Positions 16,154 through 26,326 of a stretch of 64,000 nucleotides of DNA are shown in pieces. Below the pieces are notes generated by a model that ran no database searches, was not told the DNA's origin, and saw only the letters and a list, made by a program, of their open reading frames with translations. The DNA lies in assembly GCF_015686655.1 (NCBI RefSeq), contig NZ_JADPMP010000001.1, forward strand, positions 496,001-560,000, in the 5' to 3' direction. The stretch comes from Pontibacter sp. FD36 (GTDB lineage Bacteria > Bacteroidota > Bacteroidia > Cytophagales > Hymenobacteraceae). The first letter of the stretch is position 1. Each line of letters begins with the position of its first letter. Both the position numbers and the translations under genes were made by a program.

Positions 16154-18712
16154 ATGCAAAACACAATGAAGCGATTGTTCGCTTTTGCCCTCGTGTTGCT
16201 GAGTTTGCAAACGGCCCTGGCACAGCAGCAGGCCCTACAGACACCAGCGCAATTCCTGGGCTATACCTTGGGCGAAGAATTTACAACGCATGCCCGCATC
16301 ACAGACTATGTAAATTACCTGGCACAGCAGGCCCCGAACCGCATTCGGGTGCAGGAGTACGGCAAAACCTACGAGGGCAGGCCTTTGCTGCTGGCTTATG
16401 TAGCCAGCGACGAGAACCTGCCGCGCCTCGAGCAAATTCGGGAGAACAACCTACGTCAGGCGGGTATAGCCAACGGCCAGGTGCAGGGCAAACAGCCCGC
16501 TATACTTTGGATGAGCTACAACATCCATGGCAATGAATCTGTGAGCAGCGAAGCAGTACTGCAGGTACTCTACGACCTGGTAGACCCAAACAATCAGCAA
16601 ACCAAAAAGTGGTTGGAGAACACCGTGGTGATCCTGGACCCTTGCGTAAACCCAGACGGGCGTGAGCGCTACGTGCAGTGGTACAAGCAAGTGCAGAACC
16701 GGGGAGGCAATGCGTCGCCATATGCATGGGAGCATTACGAGCCTTGGCCGGGCGGCAGACCCAACCACTACTACTTTGACCTGAACCGCGACTGGGCCTG
16801 GCAGACACAGGTTGAGTCGAAGCAGCGTATGGCGCAGTATAACCAGTGGCTGCCGCAGGTACACGCCGACTTCCACGAGATGGGGCCGGAGCAACCTTAC
16901 TATTTCTCACCAGCCGCCAAGCCGCTGCATGAGAGCATCACCCCCTGGCAACGCGATTTCCAGTACACCATAGGCGACTACAACCGCCAGTACTTCGATC
17001 AGAACAACTGGCTATACTTTACCCGCGAAAATTTCGACCTCTTCTACCCAAGCTACGGCGATACCTGGCCTACCTTTAACGGGGCAATCGGGATGACCTA
17101 CGAGCAGGGCGGCTCCGGTCGTGCTGGCCTGGCTTACAAGAAACAGGACGGCGACACACTCACCTTGACTGACCGTATCGCGCACCACCACATCGCCAGT
17201 TTGGCTACCTTGCAGGCCACAGCCGAAAAGGCCGACCAACTCACGCAGGAGTTCCGCAAGTACTACGACAACAACCTGAAGAAGCCGGGTGGTGATTACA
17301 AGACGTTTGTGTTCCGGGCGGACGACCGCAGTACAGGCAACCTCAAAGCCCTGACTGACTACCTTGACCAGCAGCAAATCCGGTATGGCTACGCCGACAA
17401 GAGCAGTTCAGCCAAAGCTTTTAACTACGCCACTGGCAAAGAAGAAAGCGTACGGGTAAATCAGAATGACCTGGTGGTGAGCATGTACCAGCCGAAGTCT
17501 ACGCTGGTGAAGGTATTATTCGAGCCGAACTCAAATCTGGAAGACTCCCTCACCTATGATATCACTTCCTGGGCCATGCCTTATGCCTTTGGTTTGCAGG
17601 CTTATGCTTTAAAGAGCCGTCTTGAGCCAAGTAACCAGAAACCTGCGAAAGCAGCTACTGCTATGAAAGTGGAGCGCCCATTTGCTTACCTGACCCGCTG
17701 GAACAGTCTGCAGGACGTGAAATTTTTGACCGAACTGATGGCGCAGAAAGTAAAAGTGCGCATGTCAGAGAAGCCGTTCGAGATGGATAACCGCCAGTAC
17801 GATGCAGGTACACTGATTATCACCCGCACCGGAAATGAAGGTATGGGGGACAAACTGGATGCGGTGGTGCGGGCAACTGCTGAGAAACATGGTATAGCCC
17901 TACAAGCCTCCACGACGGGCTTTGTGAGCAGCGGTGCCGACTTCGGTTCAGGCAGTGTGCGCTTCCTCAAAACGCCGAAAGTGGCTATCATGTCAGGTGA
18001 GGGTGTATCGCCTTATGCTTTTGGCGAGATCTGGCATTACTTCGAGCAGCAGATCGGCTATCCGGTGACGGTGCTTGGCACCAGTTATTTCGGTAACGTG
18101 CCGCTGCACGAATTCGATGTACTGATTCTGCCTGCAGGCTCTTACGGCCGTGTGCTGAATGAGCAAGCGTTGGAGCAGGTGAAGAACTGGGTGCGTGGCG
18201 GTGGCAAACTGATTGCCCTGGAGAGTGCCGCTGGCTTCCTGGCCGGGAAGAAGGATTTTAACCTCCAGAAGAAGAGCGGTGGCGAAGCGGCTGATAAAGA
18301 GAAAGCCAAGGAAACGAAAGAAGATCCTTACCGTCTCCTGCGTGCCTACGGCGACCGTGAGCGTGACGCCATTTCAGAAGATGTGCAGGGCAGTGTGTTC
18401 CGTGTGAATCTCGACAAAACCCATCCGTTGGCTTTCGGCTACGGCGACACATACTATGCCTTGGTGCGTACCTCTGACACCTTCAGCTTCATGAAAGACG
18501 GCTGGAACGTCGGTGTGCTCAAGAAGGATAATTATGCTACCGGTTTTGTAGGTGCCAAAGCAAAAGAGCGCCTGAAAGACGCCCTAATCCTAGGTACGCA
18601 GCCGATGGGCAGAGGGCAGGTGGTATACTTGGCTGACAACCCGCTGTTCCGCGGTTTCTGGCATAACGGTAAGTTGCTCTTCGGCAATGCCGTGTTCCTG
18701 GTGGGGCAGTAA
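16154..18712 (+). CDS. M14 family zinc carboxypeptidase, secreted (copy 2)
   Basis: The 852-residue protein starts at ATG 16154 (a TTG two codons earlier and ATG 16166 are alternatives). The signal peptide is MKRLFAFALVLLSLQTALAQ. Counting from 16154, the M14 domain shows zinc ligands H125 and E128 in IHGNESVS, a third His at 241 in DFHEMGPEQ, N-R in DLNRDW and the catalytic Glu at 317 in GMTYEQGGSG. The C-terminal half parallels the copy at 6442-9024 (VAIMSGEGVSPYAFGEIWHYF, WVRGGGKLIALESAAGF, ADNPLFRGFWHNGKLLFGNAVF). An insertion rich in Lys and Glu (KEKAKETKED) interrupts the C-terminal domain. It ends in a terminator. It is probably a periplasmic or outer-membrane peptidase. Confidence 0.88.
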   Translation: MQNTMKRLFAFALVLLSLQTALAQQQALQTPAQFLGYTLGEEFTTHARITDYVNYLAQQAPNRIRVQEYGKTYEGRPLLLAYVASDENLPRLEQIRENNLRQAGIANGQVQGKQPAILWMSYNIHGNESVSSEAVLQVLYDLVDPNNQQTKKWLENTVVILDPCVNPDGRERYVQWYKQVQNRGGNASPYAWEHYEPWPGGRPNHYYFDLNRDWAWQTQVESKQRMAQYNQWLPQVHADFHEMGPEQPYYFSPAAKPLHESITPWQRDFQYTIGDYNRQYFDQNNWLYFTRENFDLFYPSYGDTWPTFNGAIGMTYEQGGSGRAGLAYKKQDGDTLTLTDRIAHHHIASLATLQATAEKADQLTQEFRKYYDNNLKKPGGDYKTFVFRADDRSTGNLKALTDYLDQQQIRYGYADKSSSAKAFNYATGKEESVRVNQNDLVVSMYQPKSTLVKVLFEPNSNLEDSLTYDITSWAMPYAFGLQAYALKSRLEPSNQKPAKAATAMKVERPFAYLTRWNSLQDVKFLTELMAQKVKVRMSEKPFEMDNRQYDAGTLIITRTGNEGMGDKLDAVVRATAEKHGIALQASTTGFVSSGADFGSGSVRFLKTPKVAIMSGEGVSPYAFGEIWHYFEQQIGYPVTVLGTSYFGNVPLHEFDVLILPAGSYGRVLNEQALEQVKNWVRGGGKLIALESAAGFLAGKKDFNLQKKSGGEAADKEKAKETKEDPYRLLRAYGDRERDAISEDVQGSVFRVNLDKTHPLAFGYGDTYYALVRTSDTFSFMKDGWNVGVLKKDNYATGFVGAKAKERLKDALILGTQPMGRGQVVYLADNPLFRGFWHNGKLLFGNAVFLVGQ

Positions 18713-18759
18713 TCAATTCACTGACTCACCCATTAGTAATAAAGGAGTCATATTTTTAC

Positions 18760-18801
18760 AAAAGCAGCGGCCTGGCTTACTGAAGTTGGGCCGCTGCTTT
18801 T
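18760..18801 (+). terminator. Terminator after M14 peptidase copy 2
   Basis: A 13-bp perfect stem (18760-18772 with 18789-18801) has a 16-base loop followed by TTATTT. It lies 47 bases after the stop codon. Confidence 0.82.
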
Positions 18802-18803
18802 TA

Positions 18804-18837
18804 TTTGTAACGCATATAAGGATACGCGTATAATTTG
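18804..18837 (+). promoter_or_regulatory. Candidate Bacteroidota-type promoter for the DinB-like gene
   Basis: TTTG at 18804-18807, then 21 bases, then TATAATTTG (18829-18837), close to the TTTG-N19-21-TAnnTTTG consensus but with one base extra in the -7 element. It lies 44 bases upstream of the start codon at 18882. Confidence 0.4.
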
Positions 18838-18881
18838 TACCTTCACGTATACCTATAATCCTACTACCAAAACCCAAAACT

Positions 18882-19406
18882 ATGGATAAGATGATCAGTG
18901 CGCCTAATCCAGCTGAATACGACGAGTTTTTCAACAGCTACATTGGCAATGCCAATACCGATGACCTGCTGTCTGCTCTGGCTGCCAGCGAAGAGTATAT
19001 TGTCAACTTCATGCTTTCGCTTAAAGAGCAGCAATTAAACCACCGCTACCAGCCCGGCAAGTGGTCGATCAAGGAGATGCTGGTGCACATGGCAGATACC
19101 GAACGCATCTTTGCATACCGTGCCCTCTGCTTCGCCCGCAATGATAAGACGGAGCTGCCCGGATTTGACGAAAATGCCTATGCAGAAAATAGTAAGGCAG
19201 ATACAAGACAGATTACGTCCATTTTGGCTGAGTATGCCGCCGTTCGACAGGCCACAATAGAAATGTACAAAGGCTTTGATGACGAAATGCTGAACCACAC
19301 AGGTATAGCCAGTGGTCGGAGTGTTTCTGTGAGAGCACTGGGCTTTGCTATTCTGGGGCACGAGATCCATCACCTCAACATTATCAAGCAGCGTTACCTG
19401 GTCTAG
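18882..19406 (+). CDS. DinB-like (DinB_2/YfiT) family putative metal-dependent enzyme
   Basis: The 174-residue protein forms a four-helix-bundle pattern with the three-His metal site of the family: H69 in MLVHMADTER, and H160 and H164 (or H163) in GHEIHHLNIIKQRY. PGKWSIKEMLVHMADTE is the usual DinB_2 signature. Members of this family include thiol transferases and hydrolases, but most, as here, have no known substrate. It is a free-standing gene preceded by a terminator and followed by a copy of the AGGTATAG motif. Confidence 0.85.
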   Translation: MDKMISAPNPAEYDEFFNSYIGNANTDDLLSALAASEEYIVNFMLSLKEQQLNHRYQPGKWSIKEMLVHMADTERIFAYRALCFARNDKTELPGFDENAYAENSKADTRQITSILAEYAAVRQATIEMYKGFDDEMLNHTGIASGRSVSVRALGFAILGHEIHHLNIIKQRYLV

Positions 19407-19507
19407 CCCACACTCTTGAAGAGCAAGCAGGTATAGCTTCATTCTTTTTGCCCAATCCTATCGCGTAGATCTGCTGCTTCTGCAGGTTTATCGCTATATT
19501 TATAACC

Positions 19508-20947
19508 ATGACTTTAAGCAGAAGAAACGTAGGTTTGCTGCTGGCGCCTCTGCTGGCTGTTATCATGTGGTGGCTGACCGGCGGACTGGAGCCCCAGGCC
19601 CGGAAGGTGGCGACCATCATGGTTTTCTGCCTGGCTTTCTGGATGACTGAGGTGATTCCGCTCTCGATGACTGCCTTCCTGGGCGTGATCATGGCGATAT
19701 TGACAGGTATAGCCGACATCAGCACTGCCTTCCAGAATCTCGGTCACCCCATTATTCTGCTTTTTATCGGAAGCTTCCTGCTGGCCCGCTCCATGACCCG
19801 TCACGGCCTCGATAAACGGATTGCACTGTTTATTCTGTCCCGGAAGGTTTTTCAGAAAAGCTTGTTCAGCATGTTTCTGGGCTTCTCGCTGGTGTCGTAT
19901 ATACTGTCGATGTGGGTGAGCAACTCTGTGACGGTGGCTATGCTACTGCCGCTTATGATTGGGGTGCTACAACTCATTCAAGAGCCTGAGTCACGTAAAA
20001 GCCCTGCGCCTTTCTTTCTGTTAGGTATAGCTTATAGCGCCTCTATCGGAGGAGTCAGTACAATCATCGGTTCGCCTCCCAACCTGATTGGGGTAAACTA
20101 CCTGGCCAAAGAAGGCATCAGCATAGACTTTCTGCAATGGATGATCATGGCGCTGCCTATTTCGCTGAGCATGTATGCCTTTATGCTGGTGTACGTACGC
20201 TGGTTTCTTAAGAAGTTCAGGTTCAGTGCCGATGGGATAAGAGCTTATGTAGAAGAACACACGCATACCCAACCTCCCATTTCAAAAGGCGAGCAGATCA
20301 CGATGGGTGTGTTCACACTGGCGGTGGTATTGTGGTTGAGTCCGGGCGTGTTTAACCTGCTGGGTATGGAAGCGGCCTATACCTTCATGAGCACCTATTT
20401 TGCGGAGAGCACAGTGGCAGTACTGGCTGCGCTGCTGCTGTTTCTGATCCCACCCGGGCAGGAGAATGGGGGAGAGGGTACGCTGACAGCAGGTGACCTG
20501 GTGAAGATAGACTGGGACACGATCCTGCTGTTTGGGGGAGGTATGGCGTTGGGGCAGTTAGTAGTTACTTCAGGACTTGCCGATGTGATCGGAGCAGGTA
20601 TAACCTCTTTCATCAATCCGGAGCAGCTGATCATACTGGTGTTTGTGCTGGTGGGAGGTGTGCTGATGCTGACCGAAGTGAGCTCCAACACGGCGATCGC
20701 CATCACTTTTGTACCGATCATTATTGGTATACTCAACCAACTGCAACTGCCCGAGCTATACCCGGTACTGGGTGTGGTCGTAGCCTGCAGCATGGCCTTT
20801 ATGCTGCCTGTGGCGACTCCGCCCAATGCCATCGTGTATGGAAGTAAACAAGTACCTATCAGCACGATGGTGAAAACAGGCCTACTTCTCAATCTGGTAG
20901 GGACGGTAGTCATTACAGCCTGGGTTGTTTTCTATTTATCTCTCTGA
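19508..20947 (+). CDS. SLC13/DASS family anion permease
   Basis: The 479-residue, highly hydrophobic protein has about 11-12 membrane segments. It shows both halves of the inverted-repeat transport site: WVSNSVTVAMLLP with GSPPNLIGV in the first half, and SSNTAIAITFVP with ATPPNAIVYGS in the second (the SNT and PPN motifs of DASS carriers). These carriers take up dicarboxylates, sulfate or related anions, usually with sodium; the substrate cannot be fixed from sequence. The gene is followed 34 bases later by a short membrane protein gene that may be in the same transcript. Confidence 0.88.
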   Translation: MTLSRRNVGLLLAPLLAVIMWWLTGGLEPQARKVATIMVFCLAFWMTEVIPLSMTAFLGVIMAILTGIADISTAFQNLGHPIILLFIGSFLLARSMTRHGLDKRIALFILSRKVFQKSLFSMFLGFSLVSYILSMWVSNSVTVAMLLPLMIGVLQLIQEPESRKSPAPFFLLGIAYSASIGGVSTIIGSPPNLIGVNYLAKEGISIDFLQWMIMALPISLSMYAFMLVYVRWFLKKFRFSADGIRAYVEEHTHTQPPISKGEQITMGVFTLAVVLWLSPGVFNLLGMEAAYTFMSTYFAESTVAVLAALLLFLIPPGQENGGEGTLTAGDLVKIDWDTILLFGGGMALGQLVVTSGLADVIGAGITSFINPEQLIILVFVLVGGVLMLTEVSSNTAIAITFVPIIIGILNQLQLPELYPVLGVVVACSMAFMLPVATPPNAIVYGSKQVPISTMVKTGLLLNLVGTVVITAWVVFYLSL

Positions 20948-20981
20948 TTTTATACCTTGCTATTCACCCAATAAGAAGCTT

Positions 20982-21164
20982 ATGCCTAATCAACGAATAT
21001 TCAGAATTTTGCTTGCCATCGCCTGCTTTGTGTTTGCAGGTGTGAAAGGCTGGCAGATCATACAGGGAGAGTACGAATGGATGGACATCTTTTTCCTGAT
21101 CGCTTTTCTGGGCTTTGGAATCATGTATGTCGTGCTGCTGAACAAGAACAAGCCGCAGGAATAG
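20982..21164 (+). CDS. Small two-helix membrane protein
   Basis: The 60-residue protein starts at ATG 20982; a longer in-frame reading would overlap the permease. Two hydrophobic segments (FRILLAIACFVFAGVKGW and IFFLIAFLGFGIMYVVLL) flank a short acidic loop (GEYEWMD), and the C-terminal tail is charged (NKNKPQE). The function is unknown. Its position suggests cotranscription with the SLC13 permease. Confidence 0.6.
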   Translation: MPNQRIFRILLAIACFVFAGVKGWQIIQGEYEWMDIFFLIAFLGFGIMYVVLLNKNKPQE

Positions 21165-21186
21165 GAGGGGGATAAAAAGAGAAAAA

Positions 21187-21231
21187 CCTGAAAGTTAAAA
21201 AATATCTTGGTAGACATTCCCAACTTTCAGG
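21187..21231. terminator. Possible weak terminator hairpin
   Basis: A 10-bp inverted repeat (CCTGAAAGTT at 21187-21196 with its complement at 21222-21231) has a 25-base loop. T-rich sequence follows but there is no clean T run. The rest of the 292-base spacer up to priA holds only an AGGTATAG copy at about 21422. Confidence 0.35.
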
Positions 21232-21456
21232 CTTTCAACTTTTAGCCAAAGGTACTCATTATACGCCCCTGATTTTGGCAGGGTTACAGACTCTTTCAAA
21301 AAAGTAAAATATTTTTTTGAACCGTTCGTTTAATCAGGATTTAGTGATTCTGGAAAGTTCTAATCCATACTTTCTGTTAATATACCTGCACCAGAGTAGA
21401 TTTAGTAACAGCTACTCCGCAGGTATAGCAGTCACCAATATTAGATTAAGAGAGCA

Positions 21457-23988
21457 CTAAGCCGGATCTACATCCGCAACCACCCTTACCCCCTTAAAAT
21501 CAGGCAGGAGATACAGTTGCTGGATTACCTTGGCAATCGCCTGTTTGGCAGCTCTGAGGTTTACATTCTCCCGCGGCAGCTTTACGTGTATCTCGTTCAG
21601 GAAAAGATTCCGGATCTTGAATATGTATGGTACTTCAGGTCCCAGCACCAGCTGCGTTCCCATCTGATCCGTCAAATCCTTCGCCAGCACAATGGCAGCA
21701 TTTTCGGAGACTTTCTCGTCGGCGTGCTTCACTGTGATGCGGATCATGCGGGTGAAAGGAGGGTAGCCAAAGCGCATGCGCTCCTCTATTTCGTGTTCGT
21801 ACAGGGAGGTATAGTCGTTGCTGTGCACCTTGCGGAAGATCGGCTGGAGCGGGTCGCGGGTTTGGATCAGTACTGTGCCCGGCTTGCCCTTACGACCGGC
21901 ACGGCCACTCACCTGCACAAACAGCTGATAAGCCCGCTCATGTGCCCTGAAATCAGGAAAGTGGATGATGCTGTCAGCATTGAGTATACCTACCAGACTC
22001 ACATTCTCAAAGTCCAGGCCCTTCGTAACCATCTGGGTACCGATCAGCACATTCGTTTTGCCGCTCTCAAAGTCGGCGATGATCTGCTGATAGCTGTTCT
22101 TTTTCTTTGTCGTGTCCAGGTCCATGCGCTGTACCTCTGCGTTGGGCAGCATCAGCTTCAGGTCATCTTCCACCTTCTCGGTACCGAAGCCCATGCTTTT
22201 GAGCGTGGTAGCGCCACAGGCCGGACAGTCGTGTGGCATGCGCTCGTGATAGCCGCAGTAGTGGCAGCGAAGCTCGTTGTTATACTTGTGGTAGGAGAGG
22301 CTCACAGCACAGTTTCGGCACTTTGGAATCCAGGAGCACTCGTCGCAGCTGATAAATGGAGCATAGCCACGACGGTTCTGGAACAGAATCACCTGCTCGT
22401 GTCGCGCCAGCCGTTCCTCAATGGCGGTGACCAATTTGCCCGAAAAGTGGTTGTGCATATTCTTGCGATGCTGCTCTTCCCGCACATTGATCAACTCAAT
22501 ATCCGGTAACTGAGCCTCACCGAAGCGTTTGTGCATGTTTACCAGTCCCCAACGGCCTGTTTTGCAGTTGTAGTAAGTCTCAATGGATGGTGTGGCAGAG
22601 CCGAGCAGGGTTTTAGCCCCCTGCAGGTGCGCCATCATCAAAGCGGTTTCGCGGGCGTTATAGCGGGGAGCCGGATCGTACTGCTTGTAGCTAGGCTCGT
22701 GCTCCTCATCGACAATGATCAGCGACAGGTTGTGGAAAGGCAGGAACACTGCTGAGCGGACGCCTACCACCATCTGGAAACGGCCAGACAGCACACCTTG
22801 CCATACCTCAGCCCGCTCGTTGTCAGAGAATTTGGAGTGGTAAATGCCCAGCTTATCGCCAAACACCTTCATCAGGCGCGTCACAATCTGAGCGGTTAGC
22901 GCAATTTCGGGGAGCAGGTATAGCACCTGTCCGCCTGCCTCCAGCGCATGCTTGATCAGGTCGATGTATACCTCTGTTTTACCACTGCCCGTTACGCCGT
23001 GCAGCAGCACCGTGTCTTTCTCTTTAAAAAGACCCAGTATCTCGTCCTTAGCCTGCTCCTGGTGCTCTGACAGCTTCATGGGCTGTAGCGGCACCGTATT
23101 ATCCACGGGAAAGCGGGAAATGATCTGGTCAAACTGCTCGAGCACGCCTTTTTTGATCAGCGAATCGATAGAGGACTTGGAAAGGTGCGGGTTGTTTGCC
23201 AGCGCGCTTTTCTCTATACCTGCCGTATTCAGGTGGATATTCTGGTGCACCGGCACTTTCTGCAGGTAGTTGAGCAGGATGTCAAGCTGCTTGGGCTTGG
23301 TGGCTAGTTGGTTGAACAACTCCTCCAGCATCCCCTCTTCCTGCACAAAATGCTCGGTCAGACGGATCTTCTTCACCACTTTAGGAGAAAAACGGTCGCT
23401 CACCTGCTCAAATATAATGATCGCTTCTTTCTGGATCAGCGATTTGATGTACTTATGGTAGCTCTTCACCTGTAGCAGGTTGCCTATTTCGGTAAAGGTA
23501 AGCGCCGGATTTTGCTGCAAGGCATAGATGATTTTGACCTCCTGCGATGCTAAAGGTATATCGTCTTCTTCAGGATTGAAGTGTGGGTGCAGCTGTATGC
23601 GCGATTCACTGCTAAGCTTGAGCGCCGAGGGAAGCGCCGCATTGATCACCTCCCCGATGGTGCACATGTAGTAGTCCGCTATCCAACGGAACAACTTGAG
23701 CTGTGGAGCTGTAACGATCGGCTTGTCATCCAGCACATCCAGAATATACTTGGCCTGATAGTCGGCAGGGGCATTTTCGTGGATATCGGCCACAATGCAG
23801 CTGAGTATCCGTTTAGCCCCGAACTGCACAATAACCCGTACGCCCACCAGCACCTCGTCGTTCATTTCGAAGGGGATGCGGTAGGTATAAAGCTTCGGCA
23901 ACGGCAAGGGCAGAATCACGTCGGCAAAGAGGGTGACGCGGTCTACGGCCGGCTCTGGCGGGTAATTGAAATTGAGTAACTCAGACAA
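21457..23988 (-). CDS. priA: Primosomal protein N' (replication restart helicase PriA)
   Basis: It unwinds and remodels stalled forks to reload the replicative helicase. Counting from the start chosen here, Walker A GVTGSGKT lies at about 331-338 and the DEEH box at 427-430. They are followed by paired zinc-binding cysteines (CDECSWIPKCRNC and CHYCGYHERMPHDCPAC) and the helicase C motifs (VQRMDLDTT, GTQMVTKGLDF, QVSGRAGRKGKPG). The N-terminal DNA-binding domain begins VTLFADVILPLPLPKLYTYR. No ATG precedes this domain in frame: the only candidates are TTG at 23988 (giving MSELLNFNYPPE, 843 residues), 24015 or 24024. TTG 23988 is preferred for its typical N-terminus. Confidence 0.93.
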   Translation of the reverse strand: MSELLNFNYPPEPAVDRVTLFADVILPLPLPKLYTYRIPFEMNDEVLVGVRVIVQFGAKRILSCIVADIHENAPADYQAKYILDVLDDKPIVTAPQLKLFRWIADYYMCTIGEVINAALPSALKLSSESRIQLHPHFNPEEDDIPLASQEVKIIYALQQNPALTFTEIGNLLQVKSYHKYIKSLIQKEAIIIFEQVSDRFSPKVVKKIRLTEHFVQEEGMLEELFNQLATKPKQLDILLNYLQKVPVHQNIHLNTAGIEKSALANNPHLSKSSIDSLIKKGVLEQFDQIISRFPVDNTVPLQPMKLSEHQEQAKDEILGLFKEKDTVLLHGVTGSGKTEVYIDLIKHALEAGGQVLYLLPEIALTAQIVTRLMKVFGDKLGIYHSKFSDNERAEVWQGVLSGRFQMVVGVRSAVFLPFHNLSLIIVDEEHEPSYKQYDPAPRYNARETALMMAHLQGAKTLLGSATPSIETYYNCKTGRWGLVNMHKRFGEAQLPDIELINVREEQHRKNMHNHFSGKLVTAIEERLARHEQVILFQNRRGYAPFISCDECSWIPKCRNCAVSLSYHKYNNELRCHYCGYHERMPHDCPACGATTLKSMGFGTEKVEDDLKLMLPNAEVQRMDLDTTKKKNSYQQIIADFESGKTNVLIGTQMVTKGLDFENVSLVGILNADSIIHFPDFRAHERAYQLFVQVSGRAGRKGKPGTVLIQTRDPLQPIFRKVHSNDYTSLYEHEIEERMRFGYPPFTRMIRITVKHADEKVSENAAIVLAKDLTDQMGTQLVLGPEVPYIFKIRNLFLNEIHVKLPRENVNLRAAKQAIAKVIQQLYLLPDFKGVRVVADVDPA

Positions 23989-24055
23989 GGGCGCAGGTAT
24001 AGGTTGTACATGCAAATGTCGCAAAAAAGCATGTAAATCCCGAAGGCTTTCAGGA

Positions 24056-24071
24056 AGGTATAGCTATACCT
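24056..24071. repeat. Perfect palindrome of two AGGTATAG motifs
   Basis: AGGTATAGCTATACCT is a perfect 16-base palindrome made of two head-to-head copies of the recurring motif, in the short spacer between the priA start and the downstream thioredoxin-like gene. It could be a protein-binding site or a DNA signal; no T run makes it a terminator. Confidence 0.75.
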
Positions 24072-24128
24072 GTCTCATGACCATAGTACAAGCCATAAGG
24101 GCACATTCCTGATTTTACAGCAAGGTTT

Positions 24129-24144
24129 CGCTATACCTATAGCG
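24129..24144. repeat. Near-palindrome CGCTATA-CC-TATAGCG
   Basis: Two 7-base arms (24129-24135 and 24138-24144) flank CC and again contain CTATACCT. It overlaps the last codons of the gene ending at 24137. Confidence 0.6.
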
Positions 24145-26206
24145 ACGGAAACTTAGGGGACTCGCTATTGCCTTTCTGCAACTGCTCCAGCGCCTCTGCC
24201 GCCGTATGCACTGGCAACTGGCAAGTCTTGTTATAGCAGACATACACTGTCGTTTTTCCATTGATGGCGCTACGAACCTTCAGCAAGGGGAGCTCGCTAT
24301 GGCTTTCAGTACCTGCCAGCAACATGTTTGGGATGTAAAACGAGCTTAGCTCTGATCGCATCTCCGGTGCCAAATGTCCCACAATGGCTACCTCTGCGGT
24401 AGGCTGCAGTTTGTGGAAGTATAAGCTGGCCCAATTGCCCATGTGGCCCGGTTCTTTTACAACCAACTCTTTTACCTGCGACAGCATCGTGTCGGAGAGT
24501 TGCTGGTAGCGCTCCTCATCAGAGTAAAGCCCCAGCAGGTATAGGTTTGTGGCCATAACGGAGTTGGAGGAAGGAATCACATTGTCCAGCAACTCTTTTT
24601 TGCGGGCCACCAGCTTTTCGGCGTTTTGGTCTGTGAAGAAGAACAGCTGCTCCTGCTCGTCAAAGAAGTTGGTTAAGGTATAGTCCGTTAGCTGCTTTGC
24701 CCCCTGCAGGTATTTCTCGTCAAAGGTAATCTCATATACCCGGATCAGTGCCCAGATCAGTAGCGCATAATCTTCCAGGAAAGCGTCAATAGAAGCTGTG
24801 CCTTTCTTATAGTTCCGGTATAGCTTCCCGCCCTGTTTCAGGTGCTGCAGTATAAAATCAGCATGACGGACAGCCAGGTGCAGAAAGTGCTTGTTGCCGA
24901 AGGTATAGTAAGCATCAGCCAGGCCTTTGAGCATAATAGCGTTCCATGAGCAGAGGATCTTGTCATCCAGGCCTGGACGGATGCGCTGGGAGCGGACTTC
25001 CATCAACTTCTCTTTCCAGGTCTTTACCATCTCCTCCAGCACCTCCAGCTCCAGTTCGTTTTCTTTAGCAAAGTGCTCATCACTGATGCGACGGTGCAGG
25101 ATGTTCTGCCCATGCTCAAAATTGCCGGTCGTAGTCACATGGTAGTATTTCGCCAGAATAGGCTCCTCTTCTTTGAACAGGTCCTGCAGCTCTTTGCGCG
25201 TAAACACATAGAACTTGCCTTCCACTCCTTCACTGTCAGCATCAAGCGATGAATAGAACCCGCCTTCTTCGCTCATCAGTTCACGTTCTGCAAAGGCAAT
25301 CGTTTCATACACAACATCTTTGTAAATCGGTTCCTTGGTAAGTTGATAAGCTTCTGAATAAAGCGTGATCAGCTGTCCGTTGTCATAAAGCATCTTCTCG
25401 AAATGTGGCACCAGCCATTTCTCATCAACCGAGTAGCGGGCAAATCCACCACCGATCTGGTCGTAAATGCCGCCATAGGCCATTTCATGCAATGTGAGAT
25501 TCAGGTGCTTCAGTGCTGCCTCGTTTTGGGTGTGATAGTAGTAGCGGAGCAGAAACAGGTAATTAGCTGGCATTGGAAACTTTGGAGCATTGCCTAGCCC
25601 CCCGTGCTTTTTGTCGAACTGCTTTGCCAGATTGCGGTACAGCTCTTCAAACTCCTCCTCACTTGCTTTCGATTTACTTTGCTGCAGGCCGAACCGGGCT
25701 AATTCACTGGTATTGAGGTGCTGTACAAATTGCTCTGCCGAATGGTCAAGCTCCTGCCGGTTTTTCTTGTAGGCATCGGCGATGTTGAGTAATAAGTTTA
25801 CCCATTGCTGTGGCGTAAAATATGTGCCGCCATAGAAAGGCTTTCCGTCCGGGTTCAGGAATACATTGAGAGGCCATCCACCACGTAAGCCCATCGCCTG
25901 CAGGGCATCCATGTGCACCGCGTCCACATCAGGCCGCTCTTCCCGGTCCACTTTAATACACACGAAGTGCTTGTTCATCACCTCCGCAATTTTCGGGTCC
26001 TCAAAAGACTGATGCTCCATCACATGACACCAGTGACAGGCGGCATAGCCGATGCTTACGAGTAAGGGTTTGTCTTCCTGCTTTGCTTTCAGGAGTGCTT
26101 CTTCACCCCATGGATACCAATCCACCGGGTTATAGGCATGCTGTAGTAGGTAAGGGCTACTCTCATTGATCAGTCTGTTTGGATTTCTGTCTTTGGCCAT
26201 CGTCAT
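24137..26206 (-). CDS. Thioredoxin domain-containing protein, YyaL/DUF255 (SSP411-like) family
   Basis: The 689-residue protein has an N-terminal DUF255 thioredoxin-like domain with [27 protein letters not shown] and a CxxC pair at C57/C60 in ACHWCH. An (alpha/alpha)6-barrel-like region follows, rich in aromatic residues ([45 protein letters not shown]). This is the full-length architecture of the YyaL and spermatogenesis-associated protein 20 family. The biochemical role is not known; the CxxC suggests a redox function. Start ATG 26206 (a second ATG at 26200). The product has no signal peptide, so it is cytoplasmic. Confidence 0.9.
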   Translation of the reverse strand: MTMAKDRNPNRLINESSPYLLQHAYNPVDWYPWGEEALLKAKQEDKPLLVSIGYAACHWCHVMEHQSFEDPKIAEVMNKHFVCIKVDREERPDVDAVHMDALQAMGLRGGWPLNVFLNPDGKPFYGGTYFTPQQWVNLLLNIADAYKKNRQELDHSAEQFVQHLNTSELARFGLQQSKSKASEEEFEELYRNLAKQFDKKHGGLGNAPKFPMPANYLFLLRYYYHTQNEAALKHLNLTLHEMAYGGIYDQIGGGFARYSVDEKWLVPHFEKMLYDNGQLITLYSEAYQLTKEPIYKDVVYETIAFAERELMSEEGGFYSSLDADSEGVEGKFYVFTRKELQDLFKEEEPILAKYYHVTTTGNFEHGQNILHRRISDEHFAKENELELEVLEEMVKTWKEKLMEVRSQRIRPGLDDKILCSWNAIMLKGLADAYYTFGNKHFLHLAVRHADFILQHLKQGGKLYRNYKKGTASIDAFLEDYALLIWALIRVYEITFDEKYLQGAKQLTDYTLTNFFDEQEQLFFFTDQNAEKLVARKKELLDNVIPSSNSVMATNLYLLGLYSDEERYQQLSDTMLSQVKELVVKEPGHMGNWASLYFHKLQPTAEVAIVGHLAPEMRSELSSFYIPNMLLAGTESHSELPLLKVRSAINGKTTVYVCYNKTCQLPVHTAAEALEQLQKGNSESPKFPSL

Positions 26207-26326
26207 TTCTTTTGCAGGCTGTTAGCACTCTATACCTACGGGCAAGACTTACAAAAGTATGCTTGGGGCATCCGGATCTCGAATGAAGAAAGAAAGGAGT
26301 AGGGGAGCTTGACAACTCCAGTATTA

